Shown: positions 25,896 to 34,173, counted from the first letter of the stretch. The stretch: 35,929 nt of DNA from Metabacillus fastidiosus NBRC 101226 (GCF_001591625.1 NZ_BCVG01000030.1:1-35929); one strand, 5' to 3'. Numbers and translations: made by a program. Notes: generated by a model from the letters alone, not told the origin.

Positions 25896-26817
25896 TATGA
25901 TACCCTCCTTCAGGAAGGAATCGATAGTCACAAGCTTCTTTCCAAATATTACAATCTTCTAAAATACCATTTTTCTCAAGCCATTTTGCATAAGGTTCCA
26001 TTAACTCTGGTCTTTGGTAGCCCCAATACCCTTCATGTAGCCACGTTGCTGCGATTAATGATAACGATTTCGTAATTAATGATACCGGGAAATAGGGAAC
26101 ATAACGTTCATATACTTTTTCTGCAATACTGGGCTTATTTGCTACTGCAATAAAACCTCGTGCTGTAATTTCCAAAAAGATATAAATTAACTGTGGATTT
26201 TTATCAATAAGTTTTTGGTTCGTACCGAGCAAATAGCTATGATATGGCGGTGCACCAATGTCATCTACTTTCCAATAAAAACGCTCTTCTTCCGGAACTA
26301 TGGAATCCATTTGCAACTCCCACGCCCAATAACTTCCAAAGGTTGCATCCACCTTTCCAGCAATAATGTCCTCTGCCTGATATTCTTTTACACCGCTATC
26401 GACAATGGTAAATGAATTGGGATCTCCACCATCAGCTGCAATTAAATGCTTTACCATCGCTATCCCTCGGGGAGTTGGATTTAAAGCGATTCGTTTATTG
26501 CTTAAATCAGCAGGTCGACGGATTCCTGTACTTTTTACTGTTTGAATCGTTTCCATTCCACCATGATTAATCGAAGCAATACTAACAACTTCCTTCGAGT
26601 TCTCACGCATTACAAGTAAACGATTGGTAGGGAATATTCCAAAATCTACTTCCCCACGTTTCAAATAAGCTAATGTGTCTCCTCTAGCTGCATCATAGCA
26701 AACAAATTCTACATCAATTCCAGCTTCTTCATACCATCCTTGCGATCTCGCATAGTAAAATCCGGCTGAATTTGTCCAAGGATGAAAGTACTCTAACATT
26801 ACTTTAATATGTTCCAT
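25882..26817 (-). CDS. Cytosolic NMT1/THI5-like protein
   Basis: A 311-residue periplasmic-binding-protein fold of the NMT1/THI5 family (EYFHPWTNSAGFYYARSQGWYEEAGIDVEF). Unlike its neighbour it has no signal peptide or lipobox, so it should stay in the cytosol. Yeast THI5 uses this fold as a single-turnover enzyme for thiamine pyrimidine; the protein could be an enzyme, an intracellular binding protein or a sensor. It is two genes upstream of the permease and overlaps the kinase gene. The ATG at 26817 has AAGGAG eight bases upstream; a TTG at 26823 is the alternative. Confidence 0.75.
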   Translation of the reverse strand: MEHIKVMLEYFHPWTNSAGFYYARSQGWYEEAGIDVEFVCYDAARGDTLAYLKRGEVDFGIFPTNRLLVMRENSKEVVSIASINHGGMETIQTVKSTGIRRPADLSNKRIALNPTPRGIAMVKHLIAADGGDPNSFTIVDSGVKEYQAEDIIAGKVDATFGSYWAWELQMDSIVPEEERFYWKVDDIGAPPYHSYLLGTNQKLIDKNPQLIYIFLEITARGFIAVANKPSIAEKVYERYVPYFPVSLITKSLSLIAATWLHEGYWGYQRPELMEPYAKWLEKNGILEDCNIWKEACDYRFLPEGGYHIGEL

Positions 26818-26844
26818 TTTCAATACTCCTTTTAGATAGCAAAA

Positions 26845-27843
26845 TTATTGTGGTAAAAATTCATTGGTAAATGCTTCTTCAACATTTAGCTCTTTTTCAG
26901 TTAAACCTGCCCCTCTCATAAAATCAGCATAATTTAACCATGTTTCTTTTTTCATAACCCCCCACTTGGAAGCATCTTTGGAATATTGTTCTGAAAGAAA
27001 TTTCTGGCTAACATAGACAAGATCTTTGTTAAGTTCAGGTGCATATTTTAATAAAATTTCTGCACTTTCGTCTGGATTTTTGATTGCATACTCATACCCT
27101 TTGCTAGTCGCCGCTAAAAATCCCCTTACCTTTTCAGGATTTTCGGCGATTAATTGTAGATTCGTAATTAATAAAGGTGTGTAATAATCTAAAATCGGAT
27201 CTAAATCTTTAACCGGGAAATAATTCAGTTCAATACCATTTAATTGGGCTTCTAGTCCTGTCCATCCTTCAAAAATCCATCCAAAGTCAACATGCTTTTT
27301 CGTTGCAGCAAAGAAATCATCATTGCCAAGATTAACAATTTTCACCTTACTAAAGTCTGCTCCATTTGCTTCCATAACGTTTTTTAAAATAGCTTCTTCT
27401 GATGGTGAACCCCATCCGCCGTATACTTTACCTTCAAAATCCTTGATAGAAGTAATATTTTTCCCTTTTGGTGCTGCAAAGCCCGACGTATTATGTTGAA
27501 TAATTGTAGAAACTGCTTTAATTGGTAGCTTTTCATCACTTGTTAATGCATATGTTACATCTTCCTGGAAGCTAACACCGAAGTCACCTTTTCCAGCAGC
27601 AACTAAAGTAGCTGTCGTACTTTCTGAAGGTTGTATAATCTCAACGTCTAACCCTTCCTCCTCGTAATAGCCTTTTTCAAGTGCGACATAAAGACCTGTG
27701 TGATTCGTATTAGGTGTCCAATCTAAAATTACTTTGGTCTTTTCAAACTGCCCAGTCGTTTCATTTTCTGCTCCGCATCCTGAAATAGCTAAAAGACTAA
27801 CAATCGTAATAGCAGAGGCAATATATTTTTGTAGAATTCTCAT
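26845..27843 (-). CDS. ThiY-like substrate-binding lipoprotein
   Basis: A 332-residue extracellular binding protein. The N-terminal signal peptide ends in the lipobox LAISGC, with C23 as lipidated residue. The mature part begins with a [19 protein letters not shown]-type motif characteristic of NMT1/THI5 family ThiY proteins, which bind formylaminopyrimidine in thiamine salvage. It should deliver its ligand to the permease/ATPase pair of the same operon. It is the first gene, 59 bases downstream of a MerR-type promoter -10, and has AGGAGG before the ATG. Other NMT1-like ligands (sulfonates, riboflavin precursors) remain possible. Confidence 0.82.
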   Translation of the reverse strand: MRILQKYIASAITIVSLLAISGCGAENETTGQFEKTKVILDWTPNTNHTGLYVALEKGYYEEEGLDVEIIQPSESTTATLVAAGKGDFGVSFQEDVTYALTSDEKLPIKAVSTIIQHNTSGFAAPKGKNITSIKDFEGKVYGGWGSPSEEAILKNVMEANGADFSKVKIVNLGNDDFFAATKKHVDFGWIFEGWTGLEAQLNGIELNYFPVKDLDPILDYYTPLLITNLQLIAENPEKVRGFLAATSKGYEYAIKNPDESAEILLKYAPELNKDLVYVSQKFLSEQYSKDASKWGVMKKETWLNYADFMRGAGLTEKELNVEEAFTNEFLPQ

Positions 27844-27901
27844 ATTTCTTATTTCCTCCTATATTCAATAATTATTCACATCAATTTACTTGGTTATAAA
27901 C

Positions 27902-27932
27902 ATTTAAACATTCCTCTAAACTGGAATGTCAA
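27902..27932 (-). promoter_or_regulatory. MerR-type promoter and operator of the seven-gene operon
   Basis: On the minus strand a perfect -35 TTGACA (27927-27932) and -10 TTAAAT (27902-27907) are 19 bp apart, two more than optimal. The spacer region carries the dyad ACATTCC-8-GGAATGT (27908-27914 and 27923-27929). An overlong spacer holding an inverted repeat is the defining feature of promoters untwisted by MerR activators. The regulator is presumably the MerR protein encoded in the same operon. Confidence 0.75.
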
Positions 27933-28062
27933 GCGTTAAAAATAAATTATTTTTAAAATCAACGATTGAACGGTCAAAAAGATATTTTATTAAATTTAAG
28001 ATTGTCCCCTTCTATATTATTTTAGGTGACATAAAAATAGTGAAATAATCTAATTCAAAATA

Positions 28063-28084
28063 AAACATTGATATATCAATGTTT
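28063..28084. promoter_or_regulatory. 22-bp perfect palindrome, possible operator
   Basis: Two half-sites AAACATTGATA meet with no spacer, giving a perfect 22-bp inverted repeat about 130 bp upstream of the MerR-type promoter. It looks like a binding site for a dimeric regulator; the regulator is unknown. Confidence 0.45.
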
Positions 28085-28183
28085 CTAGAAAATAAAAGAG
28101 CTTTCCAAAGCCAACATTTGACTTCTAGGAAAAGCCTCTTCAAAATAAATATTCAAACTCAATATTGGGCAAATTACAATAAG

Positions 28184-28327
28184 CTAAAGACTCATTTTTG
28201 TTAATTCACTTGAATCCTTCACTTCAACATCTGCGAAATCAAAATCTATACCAATCACCATTAAATTATTATCATTTACTGCACGAACATCGAATTGTTG
28301 ACCATCTACAATTTCACTATTCTCCAT
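28184..28327 (-). CDS. Possible 47-residue acidic protein, unknown
   Basis: The frame encodes MENSEIVDGQQFDVRAVN, then a hydrophobic-acidic stretch VIGIDFDFADVEVKD, ending SELTKMSL. Composition is protein-like (beta-strand pattern, few rare residues), but I recognise no family. The start region is odd: a 16-bp tandem repeat (GATGGAGAATAGTGAA twice) duplicates the ATG, with the first copy out of frame. It may be a small gene or the end of a decayed one. It is on the same strand as the operon, 340 bp upstream of it. Confidence 0.35.
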   Translation of the reverse strand: MENSEIVDGQQFDVRAVNDNNLMVIGIDFDFADVEVKDSSELTKMSL

Positions 28328-28637
28328 CTTCACTATTCTCCATCCTATTTTCTTCAATTAATTTCTTTATTAAATTTGACTTCTTCTCAGAGAAAATGCC
28401 TTGAGTACTATACAAAATAATCAAGTCAATACGTTTCAATAAGTAATTCTAAAGCTTCTCATAAATGTAATTTTTCACTAATTATACTCATTTTCTAATA
28501 AGAGTTTTGAAATGATGAACCTGTCATTATTCACACATTATCCTGCTAAAAAAGTAACGGCTTTTTTGCGAATGGAATGAATTAACTTTGTCGACACTAT
28601 AAATGAGAAATACAATTTATCGAAAAGGATGATAGCA
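28328..28637. other. Intergenic region before yfhE
   Basis: 310 bp of AT-rich sequence without a supportable gene. A weak hairpin with A- and T-runs sits near 28544-28570. I see no clear promoter. It marks the right edge of the block inserted between yfhF and yfhE. Confidence 0.4.
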
Positions 28638-28766
28638 ATGAATGAGAAGAAAAGAAAGCATACAACAAAGACAACCCTTTCCAGTACACAGGAAGTTCTT
28701 TATTCAAGAGAATTTAAAATGGCAGATCGTGCTGGAGGCTACATAGAAAGTAAATCAAGGCATTAA
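28638..28766 (+). CDS. yfhE: YfhE family small protein
   Basis: A 42-residue basic protein. The core TTLSSTQEVLYSREFKMADR followed by AGGY is the YfhE hallmark, close to the remembered B. subtilis protein, with a slightly longer tail here. The function is unknown. AAAGGATG precedes the ATG. It is followed by yfhD on the same strand, preserving the yfhD/yfhE pair but far from yfhF. Confidence 0.85.
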   Translation: MNEKKRKHTTKTTLSSTQEVLYSREFKMADRAGGYIESKSRH

Positions 28767-28835
28767 GTTCCAACATGAAAACTTAGAAAATAGCCTATCC
28801 TATTATGGAAACATTCCATAAAGGAGGGCTTTTTC

Positions 28836-29018
28836 ATGGGCAGAAGCAATAAGCAAAAAACAAGAGATGGCAATAAAGGATCGTTACCACAAGTTCCAAA
28901 AAATTTAAAAATTGAGCCAGACGGAATTGATGAAGAATTTTCTCGTGAACTTGCAGATGTAGACGACAAAGAAGCACAAGCTAGAGCGAGTGCCGCGAAT
29001 AAAAGACAAAGAAAATAG
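28836..29018 (+). CDS. yfhD: YfhD family small protein
   Basis: A 60-residue highly charged protein beginning MGRSNKQKTRDGNKGSLPQVP and ending in a basic KRQRK tail, with the acidic middle EEFSRELADVDD. It matches the YfhD family. It is probably disordered and of unknown function. A strong GGAGGG site lies seven bases before the ATG, itself beside a short ATGGAA/TTCCAT hairpin. It follows yfhE by 69 bases. Confidence 0.88.
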   Translation: MGRSNKQKTRDGNKGSLPQVPKNLKIEPDGIDEEFSRELADVDDKEAQARASAANKRQRK

Positions 29019-29146
29019 AATAAAACCTTCTGATCAGCAGAGCAGTAGAAGATATTTTCTTCTCCTGCTCCTCCATTAAATCAATACAATTTCATCTATA
29101 CATTCTTTTTTATTTATATGTAATTTTGATCCATATTTGTATCACA

Positions 29147-29314
29147 TGTGGAAAACTATAGTTATCCACATGAATCACACCCATTTGTTAATAACTCAAC
29201 TAATAAAAATGTGGATAATGTTGATAAGTTGTTAATATCCTTCTTTTTTCTATCTGTTTTATCCACAACTTGTCGATCATCCAGTGAATAACTTGCTTTC
29301 CTATAAGTGAATAA
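29147..29314. promoter_or_regulatory. DnaA-box cluster
   Basis: Three perfect DnaA boxes TTATCCACA lie at 29162-29170 (+), 29210-29218 (-) and 29259-29267 (+). A one-mismatch box TTTTCCACA is at 29147-29155 (-), and two copies of TTATTCACT (one off TTATNCACA) at 29283-29291 and 29306-29314 (both -). Six sites within 168 bp, with no origin genes nearby, suggest a DnaA-binding cluster that titrates or modulates DnaA, as known for B. subtilis at other loci. Confidence 0.7.
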
Positions 29315-29429
29315 CCTTCCTAGTATGAATCGATGTTTTTCTCAGCCTGTTGAAATACTTTTAGCTATCATCCATTTATTCCTAAATCATGCTTTAGTTA
29401 TATGTTACCGGAAACAAAGGAGCTAAAAC

Positions 29430-29501
29430 ATGAAGTACACAACTACACTTAATTATATTGGGCATGGAAATTCACGTTCCCAACAAAAATTAATGCTATA
29501 A
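29430..29501 (+). CDS. Possible 23-residue microprotein
   Basis: MKYTTTLNYIGHGNSRSQQ plus four residues, preceded by AAAGGAG at ideal spacing. There is no recognised family and no promoter is evident. The ribosome site is the main support; a chance frame is possible. Confidence 0.25.
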   Translation: MKYTTTLNYIGHGNSRSQQKLML

Positions 29502-29645
29502 AAGTTTATTGTCAGCCATGATACAGGCAATTCTTGCTCATGGTCTATAGAAACTGCAATTATTTCGAAGATAATTAAATTTATGTATAACATCTTGGGT
29601 ACTGACATAATTTATTATTACAACTTAGAGCTGACATCATAAGAT

Positions 29646-29688
29646 AAAGGTAAAAGGCTGTCTTAAATAAAGACAGCCTTTTACCTTT
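29646..29688 (-). terminator. Terminator of the histidine phosphatase gene
   Basis: A 19-bp perfect stem (29646-29664 with 29670-29688) with a 5-nt loop. The stop codon of the phosphatase gene lies inside the stem. Confidence 0.8.
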
Positions 29689-30286
29689 GGGACAAATGAG
29701 CATTATTATTTAAAAACTGAATTTTCCACCCTGACTCATTATCATACAATAAGATGGAATATGATGTATTGGGAATTTCCGTTATGCCTGGTCCCTGCTG
29801 TCCATTCGTTATATCGTATAGGAAAGCATTAATAAAAGCGCCATGGCTGACAATAAGAATTTTTTCCCCTTCGGTTTCTGTGACAATGTCCATAATCCTC
29901 GAAACCGACCGTTTTCTAAGTGCTTCCAGCGACTCAATAATGGAGTTATCCACAATGTCCCAATTCGTTTCGTAATCCGGGATTTCTGCAAGCAGCTGCT
30001 TGAGCTCCATTCCTTCAAAGCTTCCAAAACTTCTCTCTCTCAGCAATGGACATTTAATAACTTCTTGAATATTTAATTCCTTTGCAATAATAGACGCTGT
30101 TTCATATGCTCTTTGTAAATCACTTGAGTAAATCTTGCTTATTCCGCTGTTTACTAAAGCATTTGCCAACTGCTTTGCTTGATGCCTTCCAATTTCATTT
30201 AAAGGAATATTCATATGACCTTGAATTTTTCCTATATGATTCCATTCCGTTTCACCATGTCTTACTAAATAAAGAATAGAGATCAT
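29681..30286 (-). CDS. Histidine phosphatase family protein (PhoE/phosphoglycerate mutase-like)
   Basis: A 201-residue phosphatase. The catalytic phosphohistidine is H10 in RHGE (residues 9-12), and the second catalytic histidine is in VSHGAF near residue 152; LRERSFGSFEG carries the acid residue. The length and lack of an insertion fit a broad-specificity phosphatase rather than a glycolytic mutase; the substrate is unknown. The first ATG has GAGGAG directly adjoining it, an unusually short spacing, so translation may start inefficiently. It is convergent with no close gene and ends within its own terminator. Confidence 0.87.
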   Translation of the reverse strand: MISILYLVRHGETEWNHIGKIQGHMNIPLNEIGRHQAKQLANALVNSGISKIYSSDLQRAYETASIIAKELNIQEVIKCPLLRERSFGSFEGMELKQLLAEIPDYETNWDIVDNSIIESLEALRKRSVSRIMDIVTETEGEKILIVSHGAFINAFLYDITNGQQGPGITEIPNTSYSILLYDNESGWKIQFLNNNAHLSQR

Positions 30287-30397
30287 CTCCTCTTAACTTA
30301 AAACTATTCCATTGTTACTTCATTATATATTAAGATAAAAAATAAAATATCAGATTCCATACATCAATTGATGAAATCTGATATTTTAAACTACATA

Positions 30398-31537
30398 TTA
30401 TTTCTTTTCTTCCACTAATTGTGCTTTATATAATACTTTCTTCTCCAGCTTTATATTAAGTTCACGTGCTATCTTTTTCAATTCTCTCTCTTCTCTTTCT
30501 GTTACGATAGAGATAATAGTACCAGATGCACCTAATCTTCCTGTACGTCCTGAACGATGAATATATTGTGTTTCATCCTTCGGAAGATCAAATTGAATAA
30601 CATGTGTTAAATTTTCTATATCAAGTCCTCTCGCTGCTACATCTGTAGCCAGAAGCAAATCAATTTTTCCCGTACGGAAATTTTTAAGTGCTGCTTCACG
30701 ATCTGCTTTTTTAGAATCACTATGTAATAAGCCCAGCTCAACATCTCCATATGTCAATTTCTCGCTTAAAACAGATAAATTCCCAATATCTTTTACAAAA
30801 GCTAATGCCTTCATTGGAATCGTCTTCGCCAGTCTTTCCAGTAATTTAGATTTCTCTCTTTGTTCACAGACAAGATAAAGATGGTCCACTTGTCCAGACG
30901 GCACCTCATCCCGGCTTACTTTTATAAGCTCAGGCTGTTTCATTAAATCCCTTGCTCTTGATTCTGTTCCTTCATCTAATGTCGCTGAGAATAAGACTAG
31001 CTGTCTCTCATTTAACGTTGTTTTCACGATATTTTTCACCGTGTTTTGATGCTCTTGTTTTAATAATTGATCACCTTCATCAAGAACGATCGTTTTTACT
31101 CCATGCATTTTCATCTTTTTCATATTAATTAATTCAAAAATTCTTCCTGGTGTTCCAACAGCTATTTGCGGGCTTTTCTTTAATTTTTCAACTTGTCTTT
31201 TAACATTTGCTCCACCAATAAATGAAGCTGAAGTTATATTACTCCCTTCAGACCATTTTGTAAGCTCTTGAGAAATTTGCATAACGAGTTCTCTTGATGG
31301 TGCAAGAATAACTGCTTGAAGCATCTTTTTATTTACGTCAATACTATTTAATATAGGGAGCAAATAAGCTAATGTCTTTCCAGTTCCAGTGGGAGATTGT
31401 GCAATTATATCCTTTCCCTCCAATATAGAAGGAATGGCCTTTGTTTGAATTGCTGTTGGATTTTGAAAATTATTCTTTTCCCAAACATTCTGGATAAATG
31501 GTTCTAATTGTATAATAAACGTAGAATTAATCGTCAT
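30398..31537 (-). CDS. yfmL: DEAD-box-family RNA helicase, YfmL-like
   Basis: A 379-residue two-domain ATP-dependent RNA helicase without a C-terminal RNA-binding extension, the size of B. subtilis YfmL, which aids 50S ribosome assembly and cold growth. The Q-motif NPTAIQTKAIP, motif I SPTGTGKT (GTGKT at 51-55), motif Ia APSREL, motif III SAT, and motif VI HRSGRTGR are intact. Motif II reads DEGD (153-156) rather than DEAD; glycine there may be a subfamily trait. The ATG has a GGAG site. It is divergent from the PAS-GGDEF-EAL gene. YfmL was assigned by length and remembered family only. Confidence 0.82.
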   Translation of the reverse strand: MTINSTFIIQLEPFIQNVWEKNNFQNPTAIQTKAIPSILEGKDIIAQSPTGTGKTLAYLLPILNSIDVNKKMLQAVILAPSRELVMQISQELTKWSEGSNITSASFIGGANVKRQVEKLKKSPQIAVGTPGRIFELINMKKMKMHGVKTIVLDEGDQLLKQEHQNTVKNIVKTTLNERQLVLFSATLDEGTESRARDLMKQPELIKVSRDEVPSGQVDHLYLVCEQREKSKLLERLAKTIPMKALAFVKDIGNLSVLSEKLTYGDVELGLLHSDSKKADREAALKNFRTGKIDLLLATDVAARGLDIENLTHVIQFDLPKDETQYIHRSGRTGRLGASGTIISIVTEREERELKKIARELNIKLEKKVLYKAQLVEEKK

Positions 31538-31713
31538 TTGTTCTCCTTCTTATTCATTGTTTTTCAATCCTAATAGTACAAGTAAATTTAATTAAAATCA
31601 AAATTAAATTATAACTTAATATGTACCTCTTCTCTTTTCTATTACTTTCATCTCTAATATGATAAAATCGCTTCATAAGCAACTTTAAAATCCTTAAAAG
31701 GATTGAGGAAATT

Positions 31714-34173
31714 ATGAAAAATAATAACATCAAATTTTTAATTAAAAAAGTCCCCTCGAAAATCTGGTGGTTAACTTTCACTTGTTATTTTATAACAATA
31801 TTATTAGAAATTATAAAGCTGGACGGTTTTTCCCAAATAGGGATATTTTGGATAATAAAAGTGATCCCCGCTCTAAGTTTTGCTTTCCATTTCGGCTTAC
31901 GAGGCAGCGTTATCGCCACCTGCATTACTGTACTTTTTCATACAATATCTAATTTTAATGGGCTGTTTTCGGCTGAGAATACATTCAATCGAACTTTATA
32001 TTTTCTAGAAGAAATTATTATTATTGCATTTTGTATTATTTCAGTAGGTATATTAGCTGAGCAGCTGAAATATCGAAATAACTTGTTAACAGCTTCCAAT
32101 AAGAAACTTGAAATGATCAACAACGAAGCAAAAAAGAATTATGAACTGTATCGTTCCCTAATAGAATTAATTCCGGAGATAATTATTATCCATAGAAATG
32201 GGACCATTCTTTTTATTAACTCAACGGGAGCTGAAATATTAGGTCCCGATAAACCTGAAAACTTCATTGGTCAATCATTATTTAACCTGATCCATCCTGA
32301 TTCGAAAGATATCTTATCTAAACGTCTTCAGTCCATTAACGAAAAGAAATGTTTAGATTTAAACGAACTGAAAGCATTAAGTTTAAAAGGAAATACTGTT
32401 CATATTGAATCAACTGCTATTTCTATCGATTATTACGGACAGCCTGCGACCCTTAGTTTTGCAAGAAATATTTCTTCCACGAAGCAAGCTTACGAAGAGC
32501 TTACGAACAGCGAGAAAAGATATCGAACATTATTTGAACATGCAAGCGATGCAATATATTTATTCGAAATGGATAAAAGAGGGAAACCTTTACAATTTAT
32601 TGATGTAAATAATGTCGCTTGTGAACGATTCGGATACAGTAGAGAAGAGCTGCTTTCCATGTCACCTTTAGATATTACATCAAAGAGCCGTTTAGAGAAA
32701 GTGGATGATACACAGCAGGAACTTCTTGAGAATACTCAAATCATGTTTGAAGGAGAATATATTTCTAAAACCGGGGAAAAGATCCCAAGTGAAATAAGCG
32801 CAAGTATTATTACATTAGGAAATAAAAAAGTGACATTTGCCATTTCCAGGGATATTAGAGAACGAAAAAAAGCGGAAGAACAAATAAAACATTTAGCTTT
32901 CCATGACAGTTTAACAGGCTTGCTAAACAGAAGCAGTTTTAACTCCTATTTGAATAAAACGATTGAAGAAATTCATTTAACAAATGAAAAGGTTGCTGTT
33001 TTATTTTTAGATTTAGACAGATTTAAAATTACCAATGATACACTTGGGCATCATATAGGTGACCTGTTATTAGTAGAAGCAGCAAGAAGATTGGAAAATT
33101 GCGTATCAGAAAAAGATATCGTTGCGAGACAAGGCGGGGATGAATTCATCATTCTGCTGCATCATACTGAGCAATCAATATTGGACACAACGTCAATACA
33201 CATTGTTGAAGAATTGAATAAGCCTTTTATTATTGAAGGTCATGAAATTTTCACTTCACCGAGTATAGGGATCAGCATTTATCCTCATGACGGGAAAGAT
33301 TCAGCTTCTTTAATCAAAAATGCTGACACTGCGATGTATGCAGTAAAAACAAGTGGTAAAAACAATTATCAATACTATTCTTCTGAAATGAATCAAAAGA
33401 ATAAACGAAAAATGTTACTTGAATCCGCCTTAAGAAACGCATTAAATCATAATGAATTATCAATATATTACCAGCCTAAAATTAATATTCACACGAAGGA
33501 ATTAACCGGTGTTGAAGCATTGCTTCGCTGGAATTCTACAGAGCATGGGACTGTTTCACCAACAGAATTTATTCCGATAGCCGAAGAGTCCGGTTTAATC
33601 ATTCCAATCGGAGAATGGGTATTAAAAACAGCATGCAGACAAAATAAATTGTGGCAGGATAGCGGCTATGTTCCTATTAATATGTCTATCAATCTATCAG
33701 CCAGACAGTTTCAACAAAACAACCTAATTCCCGTTATTAAAGAAACCCTGGAGGAAACTCAGCTAGACTCCAAATATCTTAATTTAGAAATTACCGAAAC
33801 AATGGCGATGATAAATATCAATCAGTCGGTTACAAAGCTTAAACAATTAAAAGAATTAGGTGTCAGCCTATCATTAGATGATTTTGGAACAGGCTATTCA
33901 TCATTAAATTACTTAAAAAAGTTCCCATTAGATGTATTGAAAATTGATAAATCTTTTATTCATGACATTATTAGTGATGAACAAAGTACCGCAATCGTAA
34001 AAGCCATCATTTCTGTTTCTAAAAGCCTTAACCTTACCGTTATTGCAGAAGGTGTTGAAACGATCGAACAATTAGAAATTCTCAAATCAGAAAAATGTGA
34101 TCTTGCTCAAGGCTATTATTATAGTCCCCCAATACCTGCTTATGAATTAGAAAAAATGCTAACTTTCACTTAG
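31714..34173 (+). CDS. Membrane PAS-PAS-GGDEF-EAL cyclic-di-GMP protein
   Basis: An 819-residue protein. Membrane helices occupy about residues 17-118, then two PAS domains (about 145-262 and 268-388), a GGDEF domain (392-555) and an EAL domain (570-815). The cyclase motif RQGGDEF is at 472-478 and complete; the product-inhibition site RxxD is absent (SEKD at 465-468). In the EAL part EALLRW (601), NLSARQF, LEITETM, DDFGTG (722-727), LKIDKSF, IAEGVET and AQGYYYSP are present, so phosphodiesterase activity is likely. It senses a PAS ligand and may synthesise or degrade c-di-GMP. AAAGGATTGAGG lies upstream. Confidence 0.93.
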   Translation: MKNNNIKFLIKKVPSKIWWLTFTCYFITILLEIIKLDGFSQIGIFWIIKVIPALSFAFHFGLRGSVIATCITVLFHTISNFNGLFSAENTFNRTLYFLEEIIIIAFCIISVGILAEQLKYRNNLLTASNKKLEMINNEAKKNYELYRSLIELIPEIIIIHRNGTILFINSTGAEILGPDKPENFIGQSLFNLIHPDSKDILSKRLQSINEKKCLDLNELKALSLKGNTVHIESTAISIDYYGQPATLSFARNISSTKQAYEELTNSEKRYRTLFEHASDAIYLFEMDKRGKPLQFIDVNNVACERFGYSREELLSMSPLDITSKSRLEKVDDTQQELLENTQIMFEGEYISKTGEKIPSEISASIITLGNKKVTFAISRDIRERKKAEEQIKHLAFHDSLTGLLNRSSFNSYLNKTIEEIHLTNEKVAVLFLDLDRFKITNDTLGHHIGDLLLVEAARRLENCVSEKDIVARQGGDEFIILLHHTEQSILDTTSIHIVEELNKPFIIEGHEIFTSPSIGISIYPHDGKDSASLIKNADTAMYAVKTSGKNNYQYYSSEMNQKNKRKMLLESALRNALNHNELSIYYQPKINIHTKELTGVEALLRWNSTEHGTVSPTEFIPIAEESGLIIPIGEWVLKTACRQNKLWQDSGYVPINMSINLSARQFQQNNLIPVIKETLEETQLDSKYLNLEITETMAMININQSVTKLKQLKELGVSLSLDDFGTGYSSLNYLKKFPLDVLKIDKSFIHDIISDEQSTAIVKAIISVSKSLNLTVIAEGVETIEQLEILKSEKCDLAQGYYYSPPIPAYELEKMLTFT

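Larger units (their letters stand above)
27844..28183. other. Intergenic region upstream of the accessory operon
   Basis: This 340-bp region holds the MerR-type promoter and a 22-bp perfect palindrome at 28063-28084. No TPP riboswitch (no CTGAGA or ACCTGATC-like core) is visible on either strand. Confidence 0.6.
29019..29680. other. Intergenic region with a DnaA-box cluster
   Basis: This 660-bp stretch has no established gene. It contains a 13-bp interrupted hairpin (29040-29070) after yfhD, the DnaA-box cluster at 29147-29314, a 23-codon reading frame at 29430-29501, and a long terminator at 29646-29688. Confidence 0.6.

Noticed and set aside
27844-28183. A TPP (THI-box) riboswitch before the ThiY-like gene
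   Set aside because: The CTGAGA and ACCTGAT core motifs are absent on both strands.
29147-29314. A chromosomal origin (oriC)
   Set aside because: There is no dnaA/dnaN/rnpA neighbourhood and no clear DNA-unwinding element; the yfh/yga context is far from the origin in B. subtilis.
29809-30076. Several frames of about 70 codons overlapping the histidine phosphatase gene
   Set aside because: They are shadow frames of a clear coding gene on the minus strand.
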